Notes under the pieces: generated by a model
What the model was told of the DNA's origin: nothing
The model's input: the letters and a program-made list of their open reading frames with translations, nothing else
The model's database searches: none
Shown: piece by piece, positions 17,301 to 25,256 of the stretch
Numbering within the stretch: position 1 is the stretch's first letter
Layout of the letters: each line of letters opens with the position of its first letter
Position numbers and translations under genes: made by a program
Source of the DNA: Photobacterium gaetbulicola Gung47
GTDB taxonomy: Bacteria > Pseudomonadota > Gammaproteobacteria > Enterobacterales > Vibrionaceae
Assembly: GCA_000940995.1 (NCBI GenBank)
Contig: CP005973.1
Span: forward strand, 558,001-622,000
Direction: 5' to 3'
DNA length: 64,000 bases

Positions 17301-17329
17301 AATCCCCGAGCATGCTTGGGGATTTTTTT
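17301..17329 (+). terminator. terminator-like hairpin inside the IS left end
   Basis: AATCCCCGAG and CTTGGGGATT pair around a CATG loop, followed by seven T. It would stop transcription entering the transposase from outside, a common insulation device in insertion sequences. Confidence 0.7.
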
Positions 17330-17378
17330 GAACTCATCTTCGAAGTCGTGATCTGATCATTTAAAAGTTATTCAATGG

Positions 17379-18763
17379 ATGATTAAGATGGATAAAAATA
17401 CTCATGAACAATGGGCAGATATGCAATTTGGGCAAGCTAACCTCAACGACCCTAGACGAACTCAGCGTTTAGTTTCTTTAGCGCCTTCACTTGCTCAACA
17501 GCCAGGAGTTGCTGTGTCAAAATTATCCCTCTCACCTGCTGATATGGAAGGGGCATACCGGTTTATTCGTAATGACCATATCGAACCAAAAGATATCGCT
17601 GAGGCGGGGTTTCAAGTAACTGCTCAAAAAGCCTCAACCCATCCCATTTTACTCGCCCTTGAGGATACAACCGCTTTAGTCTTAAGACATCAATCGGTTA
17701 AAAGTGAACTAGGGCATATTTATCAAGGAGATAATAATCGAGCCATTCTGGCACATTCGATTTTGCTTTTTGCTCCACAAAACCACGAAATTGAGCAGCA
17801 AATGTGGACCCGTGACATATTGAAACGAGGCCAGCGACATCAACATGCTTCGCGGCCTTACAAGGAAAAAGAGAGCTATAAGTGGGAAAAGGCCTCCCAG
17901 AACATGATTGAACGATTAGGCACTAATATAGATAAAGTGATTTCAGTGTGTGACCGTGAGACTGATATCTACGAATATCTGGCGTACAAAGCGCAAAACA
18001 ATCAACGATTTGTTGTGCGTTCAATGCAGAGCTTATGTATCAAAGAGCATGACAATAAACTCTATGACTATGCAGAGCAATTACAAAATGCGACGCCTAA
18101 AGTCTTGCATATACCTCAAAAAGGAGGACGTAAAGCGAGAGATGTCGTCCTTGATATCAAGTACGCAAAAGTCACACTGAAAGCACCGGCCAATAAATCA
18201 TCTCAGCCCGATACCGCTATCTATTATGTCAGCTGTATTGAGCAAGGCGATAGAAAAGACAAGCTCGCTTGGCACTTACTGACATCTGAAAGGGTCACTA
18301 AAGCAGAAGAAGCGGAACGCATTGTCAGCTATTACGAACACCGCTGGTTAATTGAGGACTACCATAAGGTCTGGAAAAGTGAGGGGACAGGAGTTGAAGA
18401 GCTCAGAATGCAAAGTCGAGATAACTTAGAGCGGATAAGCGCCATTTTAGCATTTATAGCCACACGCTTATTACAGTTACGCTTTATGAGAAAAACGTGT
18501 TCTCAGGCTGATCATAGCTGTGAAAAGGTATTGAGTACTAAAGCTTGGAGCTACTGTGGTTGAAAATGGAGAAGAAAACTATTCCCGAGTCGTCACCCAA
18601 TATATCTTGGGCTTATGAGAACCTTGCAAGAATGGGGGGATGGAAAGATACCAAACGAACAGGAAAGTCATCAGTGAAAGCGCTATGGGAAGGATGGTTC
18701 AAGCTACAAACCATCCTTGAAGGCTATGAGCTAGCAATGTCTCTTGACCATCAAAACTTGTGA
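17379..18763 (+). pseudogene. IS50/Tn5-type transposase, frameshifted
   Basis: The first 394 codons cover the N-terminal DNA-binding part (LNDPRRTQRLVSLAPSLAQQ, MEGAYRFIRN) and the DDE core: LALEDTTAL (Asp), SVCDRETDIYEY (Asp) and the Y-(2)-R-(3)-E-(6)-K motif in YEHRWLIEDYHKVWKSEG. Near 18549 one base is missing, so the frame runs to a stop after KAW. The next frame continues the protein as LLWLKMEKKT through LGGWKDTKRTG-like MGGWKDTKRTGKSS to the stop at 18763. Apart from this single frameshift the gene is complete. Confidence 0.9.
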
Positions 18764-18838
18764 TCAAGAGACAGGCCATTGTCGGCTTTTTTTATCGGTG
18801 ATACTTTGCTATTTCATGGAAGATTGAAAGGGATTGAA

Positions 18839-19456
18839 ATGAATACAGTTATCGTCGAGAACAAGGCCGTTACGCCAAATAAAGTGGTGTGTGTTGGTCG
18901 TAATTACGTGGCTCACATCTATGAGTTAGGCAATGAAGTCCCCGATGAGATGGTACTCTTTACCAAACCTAACTCGGCGATCTCAGAGGTGCTGTTATCC
19001 TCCCATCGAGGTGACGAGCTCCATTATGAGGCTGAGCTATCTTTTCTTTATCGCAATGGGCGTTTTGATGCCGTGGCTGTAGGGTTAGATCTCACCAAGC
19101 GTCGTGTACAAAGCAAACTCAAGGAAAAAGGGCTACCTTGGGAGCGCAGTAAAGCGTTTGATGGTTCAGCTTTGTTTAGCGAGTTTGTACCGCTGCCACC
19201 ATCTGAGCGTGGGGAGTTGGGCTTGCGCCTGTTCATCAATGATAAATTGACTCAATCGGGCTCAACGTCATTGATGATTTATTCGCCAGATGTGGTTTTG
19301 CAAGAAGTCCAAACCTTCATGAGCTTGAACGATGGTGATATTGTGATGACAGGTACACCGTCTGGTGTGGGCAAAGTACAAGCCGGAAGTCAGTTCGAGG
19401 CTCAGGTAACAGCGGGTGAAGAGGTTATCGTTTCAACGCAGTGGCTAGCCAAGTAA
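18839..19456 (+). CDS. fumarylacetoacetate hydrolase (FAH) family protein
   Basis: 205 residues. The start at 18839 is chosen because it follows AAGGGATTG and gives the usual N terminus; an upstream frame extension runs into the IS. Family motifs: VVCVGRNYVAHI (near 15-26), FTKPNSAI (near 40-47), the metal-binding E-x-E in HYEAELSF (near 62-69) and a final MTGTPSGVG loop (near 169-177). FAH-fold enzymes cleave C-C bonds in acylpyruvates or decarboxylate oxaloacetate, usually with magnesium. The normal G-T-P-x-G loop and metal ligands are kept, so it should be active. The IS50-like element ends 64 nt upstream and may have displaced its promoter. Confidence 0.9.
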   Translation: MNTVIVENKAVTPNKVVCVGRNYVAHIYELGNEVPDEMVLFTKPNSAISEVLLSSHRGDELHYEAELSFLYRNGRFDAVAVGLDLTKRRVQSKLKEKGLPWERSKAFDGSALFSEFVPLPPSERGELGLRLFINDKLTQSGSTSLMIYSPDVVLQEVQTFMSLNDGDIVMTGTPSGVGKVQAGSQFEAQVTAGEEVIVSTQWLAK

Positions 19457-19499
19457 TCCGTTGAAATACTAACGCCATATCGAAAGAGAAAAACTAAGC

Positions 19500-19715
19500 G
19501 TGTTTGATAAAGAAAAAATTGTAAAGTTAGCCAATGTGAAGATGCCGTTTGGTAAGTATGCGGGCCGGGTGATTATTGATCTACCGGAAGAATACTTACT
19601 GTGGTTCCAGAAAAAAGGCTTTCCTGAAGGGGAGTTGGGTTTGCTGATGGCATTAGCCCTTGAGATGAAAATTGAAGGCTTAGAAAGTGTCATTAGGCCG
19701 CTGAAGCGTGATTAA
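19500..19715 (+). CDS. DUF3820 family protein
   Basis: 71 residues, GTG start. The ANVKMPFGKYAGRVIIDLPE and YLLWFQKKGFPEGELGLLMA stretches match the small DUF3820 family common in Vibrionaceae, of unknown function. It follows the FAH gene by 43 nt in the same direction and may be cotranscribed. Its second half (19611-19660) is repeated exactly 3.85 kb downstream at 23461-23510, next to a divergent 3' end. Confidence 0.85.
   Translation: MFDKEKIVKLANVKMPFGKYAGRVIIDLPEEYLLWFQKKGFPEGELGLLMALALEMKIEGLESVIRPLKRD
19611..19660 (+). repeat. 50-bp perfect direct repeat, copy 1 (inside DUF3820 gene)
   Basis: From AAAAAAGGCTTTCCTG to GCATTAGCCCT this copy is identical to 23461-23510. The pair brackets the metalloprotease gene and its IS21 insertion. 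Similarity continues, with substitutions, to the stop codon. Confidence 0.92.
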
Positions 19716-19821
19716 GTGATTTGTGTGGCTGTGTTGAGAGGGGAGGTTGGTGTCTCTCTGCTGGCAACAACCTCCCCCCCAGTTTGGTGACTAGTATTTA
19801 AAATTGACCGCTAGCTTACGC

Positions 19822-20377
19822 CTATGGCTCAATATTTAACGAATCAAATGGCTGTCCAGCAGGATTCTGCGTACTATACATATTACGTAAAACACGCTCT
19901 GCATTGGAATTGAATGCCGCTCCGTTACCAAACCCATCAAAGTGATTATTCATACCAAGAGCATGTGCCAACTCATGCAAGCTTACGTCATTGTTCGCGA
20001 TTGTTGTACAGCCGGGATCAGGCTCATCTATGCTGTCTAACTGTATCCATGCATATCCACTACCCCATTTGGTTTTATCTATACCATAATCGTTGCCTAC
20101 AGCATAAGAAACAAGATTTGTACTGTGCGGTCTACTTGAAACTCTTCCTGAACTACAAGACCCTGAAAATGTCCCTTTACTCCAAATAAATCCCCAATCT
20201 GTAGGCAGTTCCGAGTAGTCGATATCAAAGAATGGGTTATCATCGAATTCAAGTGAGATAACTCCTTTTCTATCAAATAACTGATATCCAATGATCTCTT
20301 CAGCTTTGTTCAAGGCATATTCAAAACGAGGATCTACAGCGTCTAAGTAGTAGGTAGGTATTAGCTCACCAGAATCT
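19822..20377 (-). pseudogene. lipoprotein metalloprotease, C-terminal part (gene split by IS21 element)
   Basis: The minus strand encodes about 184 residues that follow directly on the fragment at 22966-23248 when the IS21-family element and one AATCT copy are removed (…TRFRD joined to SGELIPTYYLD…). The zinc motif HELAHALGMNNHFDG has H-E-x-x-H plus Gly, like metzincins, though the third His is one residue later than in the classic spacing. The reconstructed protein is about 277 residues. An ATG within the IS end (20403) could produce a hybrid fragment without signal sequence; I expect the gene to be inactive. Confidence 0.88.
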
Positions 20378-20578
20378 TGCGTATTCCGGCCCATGCTGAA
20401 CACTCATTCCGGTTCAATGTGAACACCTATTCTGGTTTAACATGAACACCCATTCCGGACTCAATGTGAACACTTTTACCCACATTTCCGGAATCACTGT
20501 TCACGTTCCGCCGGAATCCCTTTCAACGTATTGATCTTCAACTTATTTGGTAACCTGTTTCCTATTTGGAGCAGGACT

Positions 20579-22120
20579 ATGCCAGCAAAGAGGATTGCAA
20601 TGCGTAAAATTCGAGACGTACTCAGGCTGAAACTGGATGCCAGGTTGTCGATTCGGCAAATCAGCGCAAGCACAAAAGTCAGCGTTGGTGCTATCCAGAA
20701 ACTGCTCCAGAAAGCACAAGCACTGAATTTGACTTGGCCGCTTCCTGATTCACTGACAGATGAGCAACTGGCCCAACTGTTTTACCCCGAAGCCGATACG
20801 CGGGCCTCGAGCCGATATCAGGTTCCCGACTGGGCTGCTGTCCATCAAGAGCTGAAACGCAAGGGGATCACCAAGCAACTGCTGTGGGAAGAATATACCC
20901 AGCAATACCCCAACCGCTGCTACAGCTACTCGCAGTTCTGTGACCGTTACCTTCACTGGAATAAACAGCAAAGACGCTCCATGAGACAGCTGCATAAGGC
21001 CGGGGAAAAGTGCTTTATCGACTACTGCGGCCAGACGGTTCCCATTATCTGCCAGAGCACCGGTGAAGTCCGGCATGCCCAGGTGTTCGTTGCGGTTCTC
21101 GGCGCATCCAACTATACCTATGCGGAAGCCACAGAGTCCCAGTCATTACCGGACTGGCTGCAAAGCCATGTTCGGGCATTCGAGTTCTTCGGTGGTACAC
21201 CGGAGATGTTGATCCCCGACAACCTGCGCAGTGGCGTCAGCAAAGCATGTCGTTATGATCCGGAACTCAACCCGAGTTATCAGCAGGTTGCTGAACATTA
21301 TCAGGTAGCCGTCATGCCAGCTCGCCCTTATAAGCCCAAGGATAAAGCCAAGGCTGAAGTGGGTGTGCAAGTCGTCGAACGCTGGATCCTGGCACGCCTG
21401 CGCCACCACAGCTTCTTCTCACTGGCTGAGTTAAACCAGTGCATCAGGGCTTTGCTTGAAGAGCTGAACCAGAAGCCGTTCAAACAGTTACCCGGCAACC
21501 GCAAAGAGGCCTTCGAAAAGTTAGACCGGCCAGCCCTCAAGCCCTTACCGTGCACGCCTTACCGCTATGTTGCGATCAAACAGGTAAAGGTGAATATCGA
21601 CTATCATATCCAGTATGAACATCACCACTACTCAGTTCCGCACCAGTATGTTGGTGAGAGGCTGGAGCTGCATGCCGGAGAACGGCTAATCCAGCTCTAT
21701 TACCGCCAACAGCTCGTCGCTTCCCATCCCCGGAAACGCTATCCCGGCATAACAACCGATGAAAGCCACATGCCGAAACGCCATCAGAAACATCAGCAAT
21801 GGACGCCCGGTCGCCTCAAGCGGTGGGCTAGCGCCATCGGGCCAGATACCCTGCAATGGGTCAGCGAACGTATGGAAGAAAAAGCCCACCCGGAACAAGC
21901 CTACCGTCTGTGCCTCGGGCTACTCAGCCTGAGCCGACAGTATCCAGCCCAGAGGCTCAATACCAGCTGTAAACTTGCCAACCAGGAAGGTCTGGTCAAG
22001 CTCCGGCAAATCAAATCAATCCTGGCGAGCAACCGTGATCAGCTATCCGAGCAGGAAGATGGCAACCCATGCTTGCCCCAAGATCACGAAAATATCCGCG
22101 GGCCCCATACCTTCCACTAG
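20579..22120 (+). CDS. istA: IS21-family transposase IstA
   Basis: 513 residues from the ATG at 20579 (GGAGCAGG just upstream; an upstream extension to 20531 is less likely). N-terminal helix-turn-helix LSIRQISASTKVSVGAIQKLL, then an RNase H-like DDE core: FIDYCGQTVPI (Asp), PEMLIPDNLRSGV (Asp) and KPKDKAKAEVGVQVVERW (Glu). A C-terminal beta-domain contains YSVPHQYVGERLEL. IstA cuts and joins the element ends; IstB assists. Intact, 10 nt upstream of istB. Confidence 0.95.
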   Translation: MPAKRIAMRKIRDVLRLKLDARLSIRQISASTKVSVGAIQKLLQKAQALNLTWPLPDSLTDEQLAQLFYPEADTRASSRYQVPDWAAVHQELKRKGITKQLLWEEYTQQYPNRCYSYSQFCDRYLHWNKQQRRSMRQLHKAGEKCFIDYCGQTVPIICQSTGEVRHAQVFVAVLGASNYTYAEATESQSLPDWLQSHVRAFEFFGGTPEMLIPDNLRSGVSKACRYDPELNPSYQQVAEHYQVAVMPARPYKPKDKAKAEVGVQVVERWILARLRHHSFFSLAELNQCIRALLEELNQKPFKQLPGNRKEAFEKLDRPALKPLPCTPYRYVAIKQVKVNIDYHIQYEHHHYSVPHQYVGERLELHAGERLIQLYYRQQLVASHPRKRYPGITTDESHMPKRHQKHQQWTPGRLKRWASAIGPDTLQWVSERMEEKAHPEQAYRLCLGLLSLSRQYPAQRLNTSCKLANQEGLVKLRQIKSILASNRDQLSEQEDGNPCLPQDHENIRGPHTFH

Positions 22121-22129
22121 GAGAATGCC

Positions 22130-22885
22130 ATGACACAGCAAACACTCAACCGGTTACGGGAGCTAAAGCTCAGCGGGATGGCAGAGGCACTGGAGCGGCA
22201 GCAAGAACAGCCTGGCACTTATGAGGAACTCTCGTTCACCGAGCGGCTGAGCTTGTTGGTCGAACAAGAGCAGTCAGTCCGGCAGCAACGCAAGCATGAC
22301 CGGTTGATCCGGCAAGCCAAGTTCAAACTTAATGCCACCGTTCAGGAGATCGACTACCAGCACCCACGCAATATCGAACGTTCACGCATCGCCCGGTTGG
22401 CGCAACGGGACTGGCTTGACCGGGGGCAGAACCTGCTGATCACCGGGCCATGTGGCAGTGGTAAGACTTATCTCGGCTGCGCTCTTGGCCATAACGCCTG
22501 CCTGCAAGGCTATAGCGTTCGTTATTACCGGACTTCAAGGCTACTGCTGGCCCTGACCCAGTCAAAAGCTGACGGCACATACCATAAGCTACTGGCCCAG
22601 CTTGCCAAAGTCCGCTTGCTGATCTTGGATGACTGGGGACTTGAACCGCTGAAAGCCGCGCACCGTAACGACCTGATGGAAATCATGGATGATCGTTATG
22701 CTCAGGCCTCAACTGTGCTAATCAGCCAGTTACCGACTGATCAATGGTACGCACAAATCGGTGACAACACGCTGGCAGACGCTATCTTGGATCGCCTGAT
22801 GCACAATGCTCACAGGCTGCAACTAAAGGGAGAATCAATGAGGAAAAAGCTCGGAACGTTGACGGAAGATGAACACTTAAGCTAA
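22130..22885 (+). CDS. istB: IS21-family helper ATPase IstB
   Basis: 251 residues of the DnaC-like AAA+ family. Walker A ITGPCGSGKT near 105-114, Walker B LLILDDWGLEPL near 163-174, and sensor STVLISQLP near 193-201. The N-terminal helical segment LNRLRELKLSGMAEALERQ is standard for IstB. It assembles on target DNA and directs IstA to insert. The gene has a GGAG-containing site (CTAGGAGAATGCC) and is intact. Confidence 0.95.
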   Translation: MTQQTLNRLRELKLSGMAEALERQQEQPGTYEELSFTERLSLLVEQEQSVRQQRKHDRLIRQAKFKLNATVQEIDYQHPRNIERSRIARLAQRDWLDRGQNLLITGPCGSGKTYLGCALGHNACLQGYSVRYYRTSRLLLALTQSKADGTYHKLLAQLAKVRLLILDDWGLEPLKAAHRNDLMEIMDDRYAQASTVLISQLPTDQWYAQIGDNTLADAILDRLMHNAHRLQLKGESMRKKLGTLTEDEHLS

Positions 22886-22965
22886 AAAACAACTGTCGTG
22901 ATACGTTGAAAAGTTAAGTGTTCACGTTCAGCCGGAATCGGTGTTCAACTTCGCCGGAATACGCA

Positions 22966-23248
22966 AATCTCTAAACCGAGTTAGGTGAGGGTATTCTGGT
23001 GCCGAACTACCATCAGCAAAGCAATACATCCCATTGCAGTAATCATCGGAATAATCTGGTGAAACAAGTACACCCCAAGAACCATATACATTCTGAGTAC
23101 ATGGAGTTGCTTCTGCTAAGTTACTGCATTTAATGAGTGCTGAAACTTCGCTATCTGATAGTGTTTTATCTCCTTTACCATCGTCACTATCACTCCCACA
23201 GCCTGACAACACTCCCAATACAACTGCGGCTAACACTGCTTTTCTCAT
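22966..23248 (-). pseudogene. lipoprotein metalloprotease, N-terminal part (split gene)
   Basis: The minus strand starts with a lipoprotein signal peptide: MRKAVLAAVVLGVLSGCGSD, with lipobox LSGC and Cys at residue 17. Asp at +2 is absent (Gly-Ser follows), so outer-membrane sorting is likely. The frame proceeds to TRFRD (residue 94) and then enters the IS21 element, ending after 12 foreign codons. Four Cys (CSNLAEATPC, DDYCNGMYC) may form disulfides. Its C-terminal catalytic part is at 19822-20377. Confidence 0.88.
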
Positions 23249-23453
23249 AACACTCTCATTATTTATTATATAAAAATCAACAGATTATCATGTATGTTAG
23301 CAAGCGTGGCTAGCTTGGTTTTGTTGCAAAATGTATTATTGTAAGGATTCGCTCAGGGTCTTGGTTGGTTATCAAATGGTCTAGATTTTGGCTCTAATAC
23401 AAACCAAAATTGACTTATTTCACAGTTTCCCGAAGAAAACTAATATTTTTTGG

Positions 23454-23565
23454 TTTCCAAAAAAAAGGCTTTCCTGAAGGGGAGTTGGGTTTGCTGATGG
23501 CATTAGCCCTGGAGATGAAAATCGAAGGGCTGGATAGCGTAGTTAAACCATTAAAGTGGATATGA
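23454..23565 (+). pseudogene. DUF3820 gene, detached 3' end
   Basis: Coding sequence for the last ~36 residues of a DUF3820 protein (FPEGELGLLMALALEMKIEG, then LDSVVKPLKWI and a stop), without start or N-terminal half. It contains copy 2 of the 50-bp repeat (23461-23510) and differs from the intact gene's 3' end by several substitutions beyond it. It looks like the 3' end displaced when the metalloprotease segment was inserted. Confidence 0.8.
23461..23510 (+). repeat. 50-bp perfect direct repeat, copy 2
   Basis: Identical to 19611-19660. The two copies flank the metalloprotease locus, as attachment-site or recombination repeats would. The rest of 23249-23757 shows no gene; it is AT-rich and probably holds the promoters of the split lipoprotein gene and of the gene at 23758. 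Confidence 0.9.
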
Positions 23566-23757
23566 TTTCACGTAGTGATGGTAAAGTGAGCATCAATCAA
23601 TATGATGCTCCCTTAAAGTTGTCTGCTCATCCTGTATGGCTCTGAGCCGCTAATAATTAAGAATACCGTTGCAGATGTAATAGAGAGTAATATTTTTCTC
23701 AACCAAACTATTTCATAGTTAATCCAACTCCACTGATTCATTCAATCGAGGTTAACT

Positions 23758-24786
23758 ATGAACAGCGATCTGGTACATTTAAAAGCATTATTCTCTAAAG
23801 CTTACCCTGCTGAGGCTGCCGCTCTTTCGCGTTGCAAAAGTGAAGAAGAGCTATATCAACTGAGAGAAATATTTCTCAGCAAAGCTAAAGCAGCTCTCAA
23901 TAGTGCACTAGTGCAAGATGGATTGAGCTTACCTGCATTAAAAAAAGGCATAGACTCTGAAAACTCCCAAGGCTCCCAAGTATTACTTGAACCGCTTCTT
24001 AGCAAACTGACCAATGCTTCGGGTGATAAAGTAAAAACATACGTTCAAACAGCGTTATCAAACTTTAATAACGTTGCTGACTTAGGTGATAATGACGGTG
24101 CACTTAAATTATCTTTTACTCTGTTAGGCGGCTTTTCAGCATCTATCGGGTTAGAAATGGGTAGACAAGTGGCAACACAACTACTCAGATCTACAGCAAT
24201 GAGCTTTTCTACAACTTTTATTGCAGCTTCTGCAGTGTCAAGCGCAGTTATCGTTGCTGCTGCTACTTTTGTGGTATTTAGTGTCGTCATACCTCTTGTT
24301 TACTTCATTTTAAAGCCGGCGCAATGCGTAATGCTGCTGATAAACAATACAAGCAAAATAATATCTTTAGAATCTACCCACAACTTCCATGGAAAAACAG
24401 ACACAGTCACTCCACTCATTGCCGGAGCAACTAAATATGAAGATGATGATGGCGATATAACAAGAGCAAATTTTTCTGGTGTATTTAATTCACTGAAAAG
24501 AAGTGGTGCGCTAATTGGCGTTGAAACGGGTTATAACTTTAATATTATCGACCGAGAAGAACAAATAATCGACTCATTTTCGCTTGGTGTTAGTAACCCT
24601 CTGAATGGTAACAATAAGCAAGCAGTATCATTTAACAGAACTGCAGAAAACATTGATGGCGAGTTAACCAGTAGCCTCAGTAGCACTGCTAAGTCTGAAA
24701 GGTCCGACTATGAAATCACCATGAGTATGAACTCAACAAGTGGTGGTCAGTCATATTATGTTGCAACTATATCAAAAGTAAAATAA
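23758..24786 (+). CDS. unrecognised 342-residue protein with internal hydrophobic hairpin
   Basis: I do not recognise this family. Residues 1-115 are predicted helical and charged. Residues ~120-190 are strongly hydrophobic and Ala/Ser/Val-rich (TLLGGFSASIGLEM, then SSAVIVAAATFVVFSVVIPLVYFIL), enough for two or three membrane-spanning helices. Residues 200-342 look beta-rich with many Ser/Asn/Thr and lie after a Cys. No signal peptide. The layout (soluble helices, hydrophobic hairpin, beta domain) is like some helical pore-forming proteins, but no motif proves this. ATG follows CGAGGTTAACT. A clear hairpin terminator follows the stop, so it is a single-gene transcript. Confidence 0.75.
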   Translation: MNSDLVHLKALFSKAYPAEAAALSRCKSEEELYQLREIFLSKAKAALNSALVQDGLSLPALKKGIDSENSQGSQVLLEPLLSKLTNASGDKVKTYVQTALSNFNNVADLGDNDGALKLSFTLLGGFSASIGLEMGRQVATQLLRSTAMSFSTTFIAASAVSSAVIVAAATFVVFSVVIPLVYFILKPAQCVMLLINNTSKIISLESTHNFHGKTDTVTPLIAGATKYEDDDGDITRANFSGVFNSLKRSGALIGVETGYNFNIIDREEQIIDSFSLGVSNPLNGNNKQAVSFNRTAENIDGELTSSLSSTAKSERSDYEITMSMNSTSGGQSYYVATISKVK

Positions 24787-24798
24787 CGACTTATAATC

Positions 24799-24828
24799 AA
24801 AGCGCACTATTTAAAAATAGTGCGCTTT
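24799..24828 (+). terminator. bidirectional hairpin terminator
   Basis: AAAGCGCACTAT pairs perfectly with ATAGTGCGCTTT around TTAAAA, 12 nt after the stop of the preceding gene. The T tract is short (CTTTCC), so efficiency is uncertain. Confidence 0.7.
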
Positions 24829-24938
24829 CCACAGCTTTCTAACTCAACTAGGTCGATATCCAATAAAAAGAAATGCCGCTCACGTTAAGTGAACGTCATT
24901 AGAGTCATTGACCCGCTCTTTTTTCATGTCGATGGCAG

Positions 24939-25064
24939 CTAGAGCACAATAACGTCATTGGCAAGCTCGTCTTCATCATCGTTGAAATTCAAGCTATCAG
25001 GGCAGTTTGCCAGCAGCTCTTCATCTGTCGGTACGACAATGGTTGTATTGTTTAGTAAATCCAT
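24939..25064 (-). CDS. 41-residue acidic peptide gene
   Basis: A short minus-strand frame with ATG at 25064 preceded by AAGGTG nine bases upstream. The peptide starts MDLLNNTTIVVPTDEELLAN, has a single Cys near residue 21, and ends in an acidic run (NDDEDELANDVIVL). It has no membrane segment or signal. I do not recognise it. The acidic N-terminal-leader-like character with one Cys could fit a peptide precursor or a regulator, but no modifying enzyme lies beside it. Codon-level quality of the start and the good ribosome site are the only support. Confidence 0.5.
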   Translation of the reverse strand: MDLLNNTTIVVPTDEELLANCPDSLNFNDDEDELANDVIVL

Positions 25065-25256
25065 AGTTATACACCTTGTATAGTGCTATGGCAGAGCCCC
25101 ATAGCTATTTTCTCCCCTAAGGGACATTTCCATTACCTAATGTTTTACTGGCAAGAATAGGAACATTAAATGACAGCGTGATGAAAGCGCGACATTGATC
25201 TCATCGAAATGGGTCCCTGAGGCTAGTTCTGGTCGAAATGTAAACAAATATGCGGG

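Larger units (their letters stand above)
17285..18774 (+). mobile_element. IS50-like (IS4-family) insertion sequence
   Basis: Both ends carry the 19-bp Tn5/IS50-type repeat: CTGTCTCTTATGCACAAAT at the left, and CTGTCTCTTGATCACAAGT reversed at the right. The element is 1490 bp with one transposase gene. The 9 bp flanking each end (ACGGCAGGC and GCCATTGTC) differ, so no target duplication remains. This is best explained by an adjacent deletion or recombination after insertion, which would also account for loss of the 5' half of the intron. Confidence 0.9.
20378..22965 (+). mobile_element. IS21-family insertion sequence, complete
   Basis: Ends are TGCGTATTCCGG and its exact reverse CCGGAATACGCA, giving the 5'-TG…CA-3' termini of IS21 elements. 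The 5-bp target duplication AATCT lies at 20373-20377 and 22966-22970. Within the left ~150 bp an ATTCCGG…GTGAACAC motif recurs several times (about 20382, 20405, 20428, 20451), and again at the right end. Such multiple terminal repeats are the transposase binding sites of this family. Both genes are intact, so it may be active. Confidence 0.95.

Noticed and set aside
20382..20530. Regular ATTCCGG…GTGAACAC repeats that look at first like a CRISPR-type array
   Set aside because: Spacing is short and there are no spacers; they are the multiple terminal repeats of the IS21-family element.
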